From contig DF239934.1 of the NCBI GenBank assembly GCA_000507305.1, forward strand, positions 124,001-188,000: a stretch of DNA of 64,000 nt. The letters are read 5' to 3'. Each line of letters begins with the position of its first letter. The stretch's first letter is position 1. The notes under the pieces are model-generated. The model was not told the DNA's origin. It made no database searches and saw nothing but the letters and a program-made list of their open reading frames with translations. Positions 50,100 to 63,500 of this stretch are shown piece by piece. This stretch comes from Breviolum minutum Mf 1.05b.01 (Eukaryota > Sar > Dinophyceae > Suessiales > Symbiodiniaceae). Made by a program: the position numbers and the translations under genes.

Positions 50100-50552
50100 T
50101 GCTGCAGCTGCTGCAGCTGCCGCAGCTGCTCCATCTGCTCCATCTGCTGGAAGAGTTGGAGACGCGCACCTCGTGGTCAGGTCAAGAGTCATGGGGTAAC
50201 CTGTCAGCCGTCACCTCCAGACATAGAATCTGTACAGTAGATCTTCATACTATTTCAAAATCCGTCTCACATCCAAGAAACTGTAAGCCAACTGATTCGC
50301 TTGATCCATCCCCATGCTCGGAATTTGCTGTGCCATCTGCTCCACCTCAGGTGTGGATTGTGCAGCTGGTGCCATTGGTGTGGATTGTGCTGCTTGCGCC
50401 ATGGGTCTGGATTGTGCCGCTGGTGCCATGGGTCTGGATGGTGCAGCTGGTGCCATGGGTCTGGATTGCGCGGCTTGTTCCACGTTTGCTTCGTCATGGG
50501 GAACGTCAGGAATCTGGCCTGTGCCGATTCTTGGTCTACAAATCAATATCAT
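50100..50552 (-). CDS. Gln/Pro/Ala-rich repeat protein, C-terminal exons
   Basis: The exon near 50250-50530 encodes tandem 10-residue units of the type AAQSRPMAPA (about five, from a 30-bp DNA repeat at 50345-50480), then VEQMAQQIPSMGMDQANQLA. A downstream reading near 50100-50160 continues LQLFQQMEQMEQLRQLQQLQ, a Gln-rich coiled coil. The plus strand is also open across the repeat but reads Val/Leu/Trp/Cys-rich and implausible. Likely a low-complexity or scaffold-like protein; function unknown. Confidence 0.45.
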
Positions 50553-50659
50553 TCGGACATGTTACATGCTCCCAGAAAACATTGGCCAATTTATCTACTT
50601 TAAATCCTACCTGGTCACCTCGTTCTTACATCATGCACCCCCTGGTTTAAATGACATCG

Positions 50660-52070
50660 TTAAATGAGCATTTTCGATTTACCCCCTTGTCTTTCAGCCA
50701 ATGTTTCAGCCAAAAAGGCGGTGCAAGACCCGCATGACATCTGGTCAATTTAGCCACCGGAAAGTAAGTGCCTCGTCATCCTACGTTCCCTCGGACAGCT
50801 GGCTTTTGTTCTCAAAAAAGTAATTTTCAAGAAGGGAAGCATTTCTCACGCCCAGACGATTGCGTTTTGAAAAACTTTTCGGGCCCCATTTCTTTGAAGA
50901 CAACTTTTCGGGACCTATTTTTCTTTGAGAAAAAGGGGTGTGAAGACCTTGGAAAAAGCACGAAGACACAATTACGCGAACTGAAGAGATTTCTTCACGT
51001 GCTTTCGAGCCATCAAACCATGTATTGTGCGGAATATCCTTCATGATGGCATTTGCCCGAACCTTTCCAGAGTCAACTGGAAGTGAAAACTAAACCAAGA
51101 GCAGTCAGAAATGACACAACAATTGTCAAATTCTACATGACTTGATTCGCGGCCATGATTCAACTGAATCATCGGCCAGCAATCCCTCATTAACCCTCAA
51201 ATATCGGGCCTTATAGGGTTCAAATTATACCAGCATAGACTCCAAATAGCATGGAAACGTGGATCGATTTTCCGCAATATGTTTCAAACCGGTTCAAAAT
51301 ATCATATTCTTACAATAATGATATTCTGGACAAGAAACAAACATAAATCCAAACATATCATAGAACTAAACAAAAATGCAAATCTATAAGGAAAGAATGG
51401 CTAAATGATACATGCACTGTGGGTTGTGTGGCAACATGTTGGTTTAACACTCCTTTACGAATCTAGGCGCCGGATGGAAAAAAACAGGGAATCGTTTTAT
51501 CACACAACTTACTTCATGTTTTTGCATCGATAACATCACAGGGTCTACATTACGAAGCAAAGCAGCAGCAAACACAAAATATGTTTTTTGCATCATGACA
51601 TCGAAGAAACCTCTTAACCCCAAAACGAATCCAAAAAATCTGCATACACTCACCCATACACACCACCAATTGAACATCAAACGATACCTCGGACGACACC
51701 CTGCCCCCAGAACGCATCCAAAGAAATCTGCGTACGCCCACCCCTATACTTGAAGTAAGTAAGATCCCCTATAGCTTAAAGCTATTTAGGGAAAAATGCT
51801 TTCCGGGCCCGGGAAAAGTTTCGGGACCCAATTTTTTTGAATCGGACTCTAGAAGGCTTCAAACAAGCATTCTTTGGGGCCTCAACAATTGATATTAATG
51901 CGCTGGAGAACCCATCCATACGCTCAAGATAAATTACCCAGAAAGGGAACAAAACAACTTTTCAGCCCTGAAAGGTTTTTTCTCACCTCTGATTGCCTTG
52001 GGATGCACTACAAGTACCTCGTGGAACGAATCTAGTTAAATCACCTCGTCAAATCAAAAAGCCTACCTCG
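50660..52070. other. no supported gene; diverged internal repeats
   Basis: No convincing exon. Two similar stretches around CGGGCCC...TTTCGGGACC occur at about 50880-50920 and 51803-51830. A degenerate tandem pair lies at about 51600-51750 (AATCTGCATACACTCACCC / AATCTGCGTACGCCCACCC). Confidence 0.5.
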
Positions 52071-52089
52071 TCACCTCGGCTGACCTCGT

Positions 52090-54870
52090 TCTAAATTGCT
52101 GAGAATGAACATGCCTCTTGAGCTTTCAAGGAATCCAGGCCGGAAAGGCATTCGAACTCGAAACAAGTGGTGATGCTCACTTGGACAGCGAAAAGGGGCC
52201 CTGCCTACTGTATTGTCATTGCCTTCCGGCGCAGTAGGTTCTTGTGGAGACATATCTGAAGACCCACGGTGCCGTGAAGGAGATCCATACTCAGACTGCC
52301 AGAGACAGCAGGGAGCGGTGGGAAAATGTGGGCCCGGGCCTATCCTATGACTACGGTGGTGACTACAAACCATGATTCCATTGAAGAGGCTACAAAATGC
52401 ATTTAGAAAGGTACAAATTGCAAGCCAATGTGCCGCCACAATTTAAACTGCAATCTGTCGCAATTTTTGAGGACATAATTCGCAATGGCAGGATGGAAAT
52501 TGTTGCCTCCCCGTCCGTGAGATATCCATCGGTCTTCACATCGTCCGCCAAATCGAGGTTCGAGGTGATGATTAGCACCTTATCGGTTGGACAACGGGGA
52601 TCCACTGGCCACTTTTGTGGGAATCTCTTCTCAAGTGGTTGAAGTGTGCAGGAGGTCGATTTAAGTGACCCCCCGTGTTTGCATCTTTAATCACACTCCA
52701 TTGAATCTATTGTATATCTACAGTATATATAATATATATATAGACACAATGTAATCAACCCATGTACGCAGAGATCCCTCCGTGACTCCATGGGTGTCCT
52801 TTCTGCCCGTGCACACATTTCAATGTGCAAATGCCTGCAACATGGTGACTTCTCTGACAGAGCATTGAAATTGTTGAATGTTGTTGAATCTTGAATGAAA
52901 ATCTGAAAGTCTCAAAGCGTCAAGGGTCTCAAGTGACTTCACAACGTCTCTGCATTGCAAGAACCAGGAGGAGTCTTGAATTACTGTAGTATTATCTGAT
53001 CATACCAAGGCCAAAAAAAACAACTTCGCCAAAGCACCAATTCTGCCAGCGATTCTTCCTTGGAGGTTTGGCGACCCAGGTCATGTGAGAGTCAAACAAT
53101 TGCGGACTCAGAAGTACCGTATACGATCCTACATTTTTCTGAATCTGTGGTATACTAATACGGGGAGGCAAAAGAAAGAAAAGAACGTCGTAGAAGCATG
53201 TAGAGGCTATTATACCATTAGTACTATGCACATACTTGGGATTAATTGATGCCTATCGGTAGAAGAAGATTAGATGACACGGGACCCTTACTAAAAAAAT
53301 GGCCAGATCTTCCAATTTTGACCCAATTTTGACCCTGTTTTCTCCCTCACCTGGCACGGCCTTTCGCCAAAACACAATGCCGGGTTCCGGCACCGGTGTG
53401 ATGTTGTGCTCTGAGTAGCGGTTTACGGTTGGAACCGCCAGATCCACAGCCGTCTGGAGTGGGAAAACTTTCCAACTTTCGAACGAAGTTCAAATTGAAA
53501 AAACATCCATTTGGGTGTCCAGATGACTCGGAGAACTCTTTCGGAACAAACCGCAAGCTACTAGTATGTTCAAAGCCACATGAGATTAAAGCCGGTCTAA
53601 CGGAGACAGGGAGTCATTCTGTACTACTGGGCTGTTATTTTTAACATCATCTCTGCATTGCTGGGTGATCATTGGCATAGTTCATCATCACTAGCTGCAG
53701 CAAAAACAGAACGGACGACAGCAACCGTCGTCCAATGGTCCTTGAAGCCCATCATCCAAACCATTCTGTTCTCGAGCACGCGAAAGCTCGCGTGAAAATC
53801 CTGTGGATCTCGAAGTGTATCCCGAAATCAAGTCGCCAACGACCAGTTAAAACCGTGCCATACCGACTACCCCACCTGCGAAAAAAAAGAAAACAGAACA
53901 CTAACTTTCAGCATTCAGGTCCAAACCCCCCAAAAAGAGTGAAAGAAAAACCGGATCGCAAAAAGTGAAACTTTTCTGTGCCCGCCTTGGAGATGCCTAC
54001 AAGCCAGTCAGGATCAGCGTCAGGATGGTGAATCTTCACCACGGTCTCAGAACAATACCCCTGGCGGAAGCTGGAAGTCGCTGTATTACCCGACACTTTC
54101 AACGTCGCCGAAGGTCCCCGCCTCCAGACGTTCAAGGGCAAGATCCTCAGGATGTGGACCCGCAAGGGTAGTTTAACATCTGCACCATAAAATCGGCTTG
54201 AAGACAGTCTCTAACATGGTGTTTGTTCATGTCTTGTTCATGCACTTTTTCACATACGTTTCAGTCTGTTTCTGCCAAGGTTCAGCCCGTTGCACTGACT
54301 TGTGAGGTCCAAAAAGTCTGACCTGATGGCCATAATGGGCAGAAAGCGTATTCCATTTGAATGAAACGAGAAAACGATTGAACGTGACAAACACGATAAA
54401 TAGTGACATACCAACTTACGGCATATCATCACAAGTGAAACCCATCTCTCTGTTAATGTTGCCTAATCAGACTCTGAGGTCCCACGTAGGATGTAAATTT
54501 GACTGGAGAAAGTTTGACCCAAAAGTTCAAAAATTTGTGCTATATAAGGGTAGGATAGGGTAGGTAAATAGATGGATAGATGGAAAGGTAGATAGATAGA
54601 CTGATAGATTGCCGAATTCATGGATTGAGATCGGTCATTTGATTGATTCATTGATAGATTGATCGATGCCTCAAGACCAAACAGTTTGATTCCTGTGGAG
54701 GAATCAGCCTCACAAATTTCAAACCTTTTTTCCCTTCATAATATGTTTCCCCGAAATTTTCGGGTGCACCTCGGTGCTGCCACGTTCAATGTGCAGGCGA
54801 CAGCCAGTGACGCGCTGAATCTCCCCAACGATGGATGTAGGGCCTTCCATCATCCTGCATGTCAGTCTCG
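52090..54870 (-). CDS. candidate exons of an unknown gene, one KH-like
   Basis: Minus-strand readings with good protein character: 54757-54865 (GPTSIVGEIQRVTGCRLHIE), 53990-54160 (LPLRVHILRILPLNVWRRGP; KIHHPDADPDWLVGISKAG), 53350-53455 (TAVDLAVPTVNRYSEHNITP, followed by a GTGAGG donor), 52400-52600 (PTDKVLIITSNLDLADDVKT) and 52090-52330 (Pro/Ser-rich). The first resembles part of a KH RNA-binding domain (I-x-x-I-x-x-x-TG-C-x-x-x-I), but too little is visible to be sure. Whether these are one gene is unknown. Confidence 0.33.
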
Positions 54871-54899
54871 ATACGTCTTTTTTAACGGAGAGAGAGGGG

Positions 54900-56050
54900 A
54901 AAAAAAACATTGTTAGATTTATATGCACAATGTGGAATATTCTTCGGACAAAAGTGCCACCAATGATCATATAGTTTATTTTGGTCAAGCTTCCCCGAAA
55001 ATGATCATTCACACATTTGAACACGGGTGTGCTGCTTGTTAAGGTGGTATTGTTGAATCCCAAGGCCACAATAGTCCTCTAGGACTCAATGGACAATCAA
55101 TCACAGAAGTGAGCTGAAACCAGGGTGGACAGGTAGTGGACACATCTTGAAGTCAGGGCTAACGGTCATATTCCATCATATCCCAATCATTTACCAGCTA
55201 GCCAAATATGAAAGCTGTGTCCCACGGAAATTGCCAATGCCGCGAGATTTGGGTAGACCAGGGGTCAATGTTTTCTTGTGGAAATCCGTGACTCAACAGT
55301 TGCTTTTTTTTTTGGACAAGTCAACCTATCGACCTACCCTAAGGTTCAATGTCAGCCATAAGGGCTTCATAAGACTTCAAAATAAAACTGGGAGTGAATA
55401 GCCCCCTTGCTTTAAGTCATCAGTCTTGATGGGGGGACGTTGGATGGCTTGCCAGGTCAGAGTTTTTTGCCCCTCGATGCAGCCACACTCCTAGTTCTCA
55501 TCAATTCAGCCCAAGATGGGACTGATAGTTTCTTGCGAGGACCTAGCAAGCGCAGTGAACCATGCCATTGAATCCAAGAATAGCCTCAATAGAGACATAT
55601 ACTCATAATTAGCATGATTGTGCATTCAAAAACCGACGTAAATCACAGCAAATCACTATGTAAGACTTACAATTACAGTAATGAGCTATGCTTAGCAATT
55701 ACAATCTCGACTCGAATCAACCTAACCACTATGTGTATATATATATATATAAATATATCCAAAACATGACCAAACACATTATATAATTTGCTACAAAATA
55801 AATGGAGAAACTTCCAACAGTACCGCTACAAACCACCAACATCCACTCCATTTCCTCTGACAACATGGAGGCATCTGGATCTTCCAAATGTGCACAATTT
55901 TCACTCACCAAAAGGCAAGAAAATTGTACGTATCCAAAGTTCAAGGCACATATATATCTATATATAGTTATATATAGTCAGTGTCCGCATCATATATAGA
56001 TATGCGTGTGTGTGTGTGTGTGTGAGCGCGTGTGTGTTTGATTATTACTT
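54900..56050. other. no supported gene
   Basis: AT-rich with (ta)n near 55737-55755 and (tg)n near 56007-56025. No coding signal recognised. Confidence 0.5.
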
Positions 56051-56117
56051 CATACATCATCTCAGCGGGTCTTCATTGCCAACGTTCGCCATGCTTGGAG
56101 TGGTGAGCAGCTTGAGC

Positions 56118-59100
56118 TCATCGGGCGGTGTCAGTGGGATCTTGGATCATACGGTCCCGCCTGTCATGCACTCGACCTTGTGTCTGACCTTTGCTCACAA
56201 CACGGTGCCACATTGAAATATGAAAATCTGAACTTGCCGATTTTTTCTCCAAGTCCACATGGTCTGAGGCTTTGGCCTTCTCAATGGTCTCAAGGTTCCC
56301 CGACACGGTCAAGCACCTGCCAGCCTTCTCAAACTTCAGGTGGCAATCCCTGGCCGCACGTCAGCCAGTCATGAGAAGAATAAAATTGGATGACCCATGT
56401 GGTCACTGCCTAGCCCTCCATCCATCTGTTTGCGGGGCTTTCACATGATAGCAATTTCTATCTAAATTCCAATTCATGTAGCACATCATATTTCGCATCA
56501 TAGCACAACTCCCATGATACTCGCATCGGTTCACCTGATTCCTGACCTTGCCACGACAACTGTGTTTTTCAAGAAATCTGCTCCTGTCTTGTTGGATCCA
56601 AGCAGCGGGACGTCTTCCTCCATCTCGCGCAGCTTGCGCCGTCCACGGCGATGGAAGCCACTCAACAAGGGATCTTCCAACGCAATCTTCACTGTGAAAA
56701 ACATCGCCTCAACTACATGTCACATGGCCGAAAAATACAGCGGTGTTTCTTGCGCTGAAAATCTATCAACTCCCAAGATTTGAAGATCATTCATCTTCAT
56801 CTCCGTCAGAAGAAGTCAGATCATTCATCACCAACAAAAAATTCCCATCACCCCAGCACTTCAAAAGGTTTTGGGACCCTATGATGAAGGATGTTCTCCC
56901 ACACACTGCCATTTTGGCAATCCGTGACGAGGAACATTGTCGTCGTAGTCTTCGCAATCCTCCCCTTTTGTTCCTTTTGGTTCTGCAACCATGGCAGAAA
57001 AAAGAGGTCTCCACCACGCAGAACTCCAAAGACTTCAAAGACGAGGGTTTGAACCCTAACCAGCGTACAGAATCCAGTGAAGCGCAACAAGGGGCCAGGA
57101 AGGCTTTGATAATCTCATGAACATCAAGATGCAAAACGAGAAGGGTATTTGCTTCCCTTGGCGCAATTTTGGAATCTTCCACCCTTCGTGCTTCAATGAA
57201 ACGTATTTGCTCATGTGCTGATTGGTAACCCCACGCTAATTCCCTACTGATGCAGAATCACAACAAAGAATAAGAGGACACATTTAGAGAGCATGTCTTG
57301 TCACGAATTCGAATTGGGCGCGATCAAACACAACAGTTCCTGCACCGAGAGTCCAAAGACTGCGACCCAACTCTTCCAGGACATCACTTTACCCTACCAA
57401 AATCTTGTTTTACCATTTGGCATCTTGGTTGGTCCAATGAAGGATTCTAATATTGCGCTCTTCTGCACAAATGTTTGTTCGTCAAACTGCATGCTTCATA
57501 TCTTGGTCCAGTAACCTGTATTTCCTTCTTGGTGTCGCCTATGGATTGATAACTAGGGCCGGGGAACAAGGCTGTGTAGATGCAAGAACTAGTTGCACTC
57601 AAAATGGATCGATATATAAAAATATATAGTTCTACAGTTGCACATGAGCCATGGCCTCAAACCATTCAAGAAGATGAAGCCTATGACTATGACGCTTTCT
57701 GGATTGAGGCCATGGCCCCAAACACTGAGCCGCTGACAATCCAGGTGGAGGACAGACCTGTGCTTAACAGAAGTTTCGGCTGTTTTTAATTTCCCAAAGG
57801 AATGCTCTTCGAATCGGACGTTCTCCACGAAAAGCTGTGTTTTCCGACTCTGGGTGATTCGGAAACTCCAACTTGAAGGTCCCTGGCAAATCCCGAGATT
57901 CAAGACTTCACACGAGCAAAGCAGTAACAGCAAGGCAGTAACCACAGCTACCAATGTGTTCAAATGACACCTTATTTGTATATATTCCTACTGTCTTGTT
58001 TAAGCTGCTAGGAACAACTTGGAAGCTATCCAACCGAAAAGTCACCAGTCCTCGTTCGGTAACCCGTTGCAATCGCGCGGCTTTGGCATCTGGCTCGGGT
58101 GGGACATCTGGCATCAAGAGCCGCATGGCGTGGACGGGCCAAAGGTCCATGTCATCATAACAGCATTAACATCATCCTTTCATTGCTATGTATGAAGACT
58201 TCAGGCTTAGTTGAGCTTATAGCTTCAACATCTCCAACATGTTCAACAAACCTTCCATTTTACACATGTTACCTCGTACGTGCCGGAATGCAGACACAGC
58301 TTAAACCCAAAAAGCCGTTTTCCTTAGCTCATTCAAGCGTCCAACCCAGCCTTCCTCACGAGGACGGGTCATACAACTGACTCCACCTGGCAGGTCGGAA
58401 GTCTGAGAGGGGCTAACCCTGGGACTACATTCATTTTCCATTAGTTGGTTGGATATAATTCAGCCAAACTTGTAATTTGTCATGCTTGCATTCCTCATCA
58501 AGTTCGTCCTGTGTTGCTGGTTGTGCTGTCGCACCAAATAAAGACAGTGTAGCAAGAAAGGTTTGTACAAATCAAAAGTGTACAAAGTGATGAGTTGTCT
58601 GATGCGTTTGCTGTTGCCAATCGTTTTTGGTTGGTTTGGACGGGTGCTCAAGGCTTCACCTTGAGGAAACCCTGAGACATTTGGACACATTGTTACATCA
58701 ATTGCTTCTAGAAACATAGCCCTTGATAACTTAGACCCACATTGCATCAGCAATTTGACACAATTCTTGTCTAAACCCCGCAGTTTTCCAGCATTTGGAC
58801 CACTTTTCACCATCGTTTCTGACCCTTCTTTCTATCCTTTGCTGCATTTTTTGAAGCCTACTTGGCTTAAATCACCCCACTGCCATGACGCATCAGGCGT
58901 TGTCACTGACCCCTTCCCGTCCCAACTCCACATGGCCTTCATGAGTACCATGATCTCATGGAGCGCTTGATGAGGAGACATCAACAAAAAAGCAGATGTT
59001 GGTCAAAGGTCATGGCAAACATAAGATCACCTGATATTTTCTGTTCAGGTACGAAAAGCAACCATGGATCTCCTGGCTTCATGAGACGAGCAATGATTGC

Positions 59101-59160
59101 ATAGGCTTGCTGATGATCCATTTCAATGAGCCCAAACTGCAGCAATGTGACACAAGGACA
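56118..59160 (-). CDS. candidate exons, unknown gene(s)
   Basis: Several minus-strand readings look coding: 59045-59150 (LIEMDHQQAYAIIARLMKPG), 58890-58960 (HEIMVLMKAMWSWDGKGSV), 58020-58145 (WPVHAMRLLMPDVPPEPDAK, then RVTERGLVTFRLDSFQ), 57780-57905 (RDLPGTFKLEFPNHPESEN), 57295-57400 (DVLEELGRSLWTLGAGTVVF) and 56560-56700 (LEDPLLSGFHRRGRRKLREM). Order and strand are consistent with one multi-exon gene. No family recognised. A plus-strand reading at 57640-57770 (QEDEAYDYDAFWIEAMAPNT) is equally protein-like, so the strand is not certain throughout. Confidence 0.35.
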
Positions 59161-59554
59161 AGCAGCACAACGGTTGGGAACACACTATCATCATATAGAC
59201 GCAAAAGAGAAAAAATGTGAAATGTGAAAAGCTGCCAGGCTGTTACCCATCGGTGCCAGGCCTTTTTTGCGTTTCAATGTTTAAAAGAATGTCAAAATCC
59301 GTTCGGACACGTGGGCTGGACTATGTTTCCAGCCTCACCTCAGCTTGGACGCATTCAGCGAAGAACACTCTGCAGGTCGAAAACGCAAATGCCTTGATCA
59401 TTGGCACCTCAGCGCTGGCGATCGAGCATATATCGGAATGCGGCATCGGAGTTCCACATGAAGTTGAGGCCAACTAAAAAAAAATGGATCATGATGATCT
59501 CACCCACTGTGTACCATGCACCAACCCCTCCAAACACATTGCCATCCCATTGCC

Positions 59555-59712
59555 TCAAATTGCCTCCCTAAGTGTCAAGGTACAGAAGTTGGGTGCACAA
59601 ACGCAAGCCTTGGCCCAATTGCATTGCACCGCACCACGAGAACCATCACAGTTGGAGAAAACGCAGGTGCCACCCGTCCATTTGCTGCACCTTTGTCTGC
59701 TTTGATGTTGAG
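59555..59712 (-). CDS. candidate exon, small Cys-rich GGTC-type motif
   Basis: Minus-strand reading with eight cysteines in about 45 residues: CSKWTGGTCVFSNCDGSRG, then VQC, ACVCAPNFC. The pattern (GGTC, C, SRG, C, CxC, C) resembles short cysteine-rich motifs I recall as common in dinoflagellate predicted secreted proteins; that recollection is not checked. An AG precedes it and the frame stops at 59555 (LREAI-stop). It could be the 3' exon of a small secreted protein. Confidence 0.45.
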
Positions 59713-60119
59713 AGTTCGGGGGAAAATGGTAACCCGGGATGAATGTGAACCCCATGTCTGCTTGCATAATTATCTCAACTACCGTACGGGGCGACGCGCG
59801 AAAATGATAAATCGATGCAACTGATATATTACATATTCGAATATATAACTTGCATTAGATTGCTGAGAAAATGAGGCACCTACACTTAAACATGACGGAT
59901 GTTGATTTTTCCATCTGAATGGAAGCCCATGAGGTCGGTCACACGACCCTGAAATTTCTTCCTAGGAGCGCACCTCACTAGGAGGTCAGAGATCAGAGTT
60001 TCCATCACATGCGGGAAGAAAAAACACGATTTATCTAATGCAATGATAATACATGCATGATATACATTGATATACTATATATACTGTGTACTATCGATCG
60101 ATATACTTTAGCATGATTA

Positions 60120-60245
60120 CGTATCTCACATATATAATATATATCTACTGCTACTACTCCTACTCCTACTCCTCCTACTCCTCCTACTACTACTACCACT
60201 ACCACTACCACTACCACCACGACCACTACCACTACCACTACGACT
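60120..60245. repeat. trinucleotide microsatellite (CTA/CTC/CCA)n
   Basis: Run of tac/ctc/cca-type triplets, giving a spurious poly-Val frame on the minus strand. Flanked by AT-rich DNA; 60245-60560 shows nothing coding. Confidence 0.92.
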
Positions 60246-60563
60246 ACTACTGCATAGTACTATAGTGTAACTAGTGGTATAAGCAGTATCGTATCATGCT
60301 TCAAGCATCCGCAACTGTAACAGTCTTTATCAATCACCCTTTGATTCCTCACAAAGAGAAACTACACAGGATATGAAACGAGAAAATCATCCTCCATCTC
60401 CCAGGACTGGATTCAGGGCACGTTGTGCTGGAGTTGACAGCGACCTGTCATCAAATGCGGAATCTAAGCACTGCAATGCAATGTTCAACAATTCCAAGAC
60501 AAACTCTGACGTGTCATGTGATCAAGCATATCATAAATAAATCATACATCAAGGACTGTGTGC

Positions 60564-63500
60564 CTATGTATCACGTTTCATCCTGACATGCAGTGAGGCT
60601 TCTGCAAATTCCAAGATATCACTTTTTGCCTCGGCCATTGAAGCACCACAGCCCTTGCAGTTGGCATCAAGGTTCCAAGTAGTCACGCCCTCGTATTTGC
60701 AGTAGTCCTGGCATGGGTCTTGCGTCTGGAGTGAAACTCGTGGAATCTCAGACCCTGTTTTCAGAGATATGTAGAACTGTAGAACATATGATAACATATC
60801 TTAGAGGCATGTGAAGATTATATTGTGTTTTTATTATATCAAATCTATAATCTATATATATCCTGTTGTGTCACTCAGTGACTGTAAAATGCTTGCGGAA
60901 CCGTATACATTGTATACATCTTTTCTCACCTGCTTTTATTCTGTCTCATTGTGAGTGTGCTTGTTTCACTCACCAATTTTCCATGTGCCTGGCACTGTCC
61001 CTGCTGCTGCTTGGCCCAGGTCTGCAGCATGGATTTCTTGCAAGAGCTGCAGCTAGAGACCTGGCACAAGCATGTCTCAACCTGTCTCAACCTGTTGCAA
61101 AGGGCGACCTGTCTCAAGTGTCTCAAGCATGTTTCATGCGAATATATGCGAATTGAATCGAATTGAGCCGCCTTGTGCCACAGCATGGACCCCACGTGTC
61201 GACAATGATCTTCACACTCGCCAGCTTCTTCGACCAAGGCTGGTGTGCAAGACTGGCAGTTTGCATCATAGCTCCAGACGTTGCTGGGCTCATACTTACC
61301 TCAATGGCATGCTTGGCTAGGCATGTTGCAACTGTGGCACTAAAAATCCCTCACATCTGCAGCCAAATTGCAATAATCTTTGCATTCCTTCTTCTGCAAG
61401 AGGGATTTGTCACAGCCCTGGCAATCTGGATCATACTGCCAAAGTTCTTCGCCTTTGTGAGAACAGGACTCCTCACAAACCTGGACCGGTCAGGGTGTCA
61501 GCCACGGTGGGAACAGGTTGAAAATGGAAGCAAATTCTCGAGCTTGCCTAGCTTTTGTGTTTTTTTCCGGATTCTGTGGATCAAATCCGGGCTAACTTGC
61601 CTGAAGACCCCTCCTTTCGGCAACCCTGCAGTCACGCACAAAAATACACACCCCTTCCTGCCCTGCCTTGCCCACTCCATCTTGTGCAAGGGCAGGTGTG
61701 CAACCACCACAGTTGGCGTCATATTGCCAAGCGTTCTGGGGCTCGTATTTGCAGTAGTCCTTGCACTCGCCCGTGGAACCTTGCAGCAGAGATGCAGTGC
61801 AGGCACCACAGTTTGCATCATATTGCCACACATTCGAGGGCTCATACTTGCAATAGTCCTTGCACTCACCCTTCATTTCCTCCAACAGCGAAGCAGTGCA
61901 ACCACCGCAGTTGGCATCATATTGCCAAGCATTCTGTGGCTCGTACTGGCAGTAGCTGGCACAATTGCCCTTGGAGCTTTGTGTCAAACCCAAGGGCTTG
62001 CAAGCTTGGCAATCTGGATTGTACTGCCAAACTCCTGTGCCAACATACTGGCAGTACGACATGCAGCTGGGAGTGGTTCTGTTGGCAATGTTCTCCACGG
62101 TGCAGCCTCCGCAGTTTGGATCCTGCTGCCAAGTAGCAGGCCCCTCGTACTTGCACCAGGTTGCACAAGGTCCTGGTGTTTGTGCTGCATACTGTTCCAA
62201 AAGTGATGCGGTGCAGGCACCACAGTTTGCATCATATTGCCAAGCGGTCTGGGGCTCATACTTGCAGTAGTCCTTGCACTCGCCCGTGGAATCCTGCAAA
62301 AGTGCAGGGGTGCAGCCACCGCAGTTGGCGTCATATTGCCAAGCGTTCTGCGGCTCGTATTTGCAGTAGTCCTTGCACTCACGCTTGGATTCCTGCAACA
62401 GCGAAGCAGTGCAACCACCACAGTTGGCATCATATTGCCAAGCATTCTGTGGCTCGTACTGGCAGTAGCTGGCACAATTGCCCTTGGATCTTTGTGTCAA
62501 ACCCACGGGCTTGCAAGCTTGGCAATCTGGATTGTATTGCCAAACTCCCACGCCAACATACTGGCAGTACGACATGCAGCTGGTAGTACTTCTGTTGGCG
62601 ATGATTTCTGAAGTGCAGCCTCCACAATTAGGATCGCGCTGCCAAGTAGCAGGCCCCTCATACTTGCACCAGCTTGCACAAGGTCCTGGCATTTGTGCTG
62701 CATACTGTTCCAAGAGTGATGCGGTGCAGCCACCGCAACCTGCGTCATGGTGCCACATTCCAACGCCAACAAACTTGCAATGGTCCATGCATCCTTGGTG
62801 GGAGGCAAGCGCACCGCTTTCCACAAGTGCAGGGGTGCAGCCACCACAGTTGGCGTCATATTGCCAAGCGTTCTGGGGCTCGTATTTGCAGTAGTCCTTG
62901 CACTCACCCTTGGAACCCTGCAGCAGGGACGCAGTGCAAGCACCACAGTTGGCATCATACTGCCACACATTCGAAGGCTCGTACTGGCAGTAGTCCTTGC
63001 ACTCACCCTTGGATTCCTGCAACAGCGAAGCAGTGCAACCACCACAGTTGGCATCATATTGCCAAGCATTCTGGGGCTCGTACTGGCAGTAGCTGGCACA
63101 ATTGCCCTTGGAGCTTTGTGTCAAACCCAAGGGCTTGCAAGCTTGGCAATCTGGATTGTACTGCCAAACTCCTGTGCCAACATACTGGCAGTACGACATG
63201 CAGCTGGGAGTGGTTCTGTTGGCAATGTTCTCCATGGTGCAGCCTCCACAGTTTGGATCGCGCTGCCAAGTAGCAGGCCCCTCATACTTGCACCAGGTTG
63301 CACAAGGTCCTGGCGTTTGTGCTGCATACTGTTCCAAAAGTGATGTAGCGCAGCCACGGCAGCTGGGATCATGTTCCCACAACTCTGGCCCGACAAACTT
63401 GCAATGGTCCATGCACTCTTGGTGTGACACAAGCGCACGACTTTCTGCAAGTGCAGGGGTGCAGCCACCACAGTTGGCGTCATATTGCCAAGCATTTTGG

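Noticed and set aside
50156..50667. Plus-strand frames through the 30-bp repeat
   Set aside because: They read Trp/Val/Leu/Cys-rich low complexity; the minus reading gives ordinary P/A/Q-rich protein with a Gln-rich coil downstream.
59217..59477. Plus-strand 86-codon frame (NTLQVENANALIIGTSAL...)
   Set aside because: Looks protein-like, but minus frames here are also open (FMWNSDAAFRYMLDRQ) and no family is recognisable, so neither strand is claimed.
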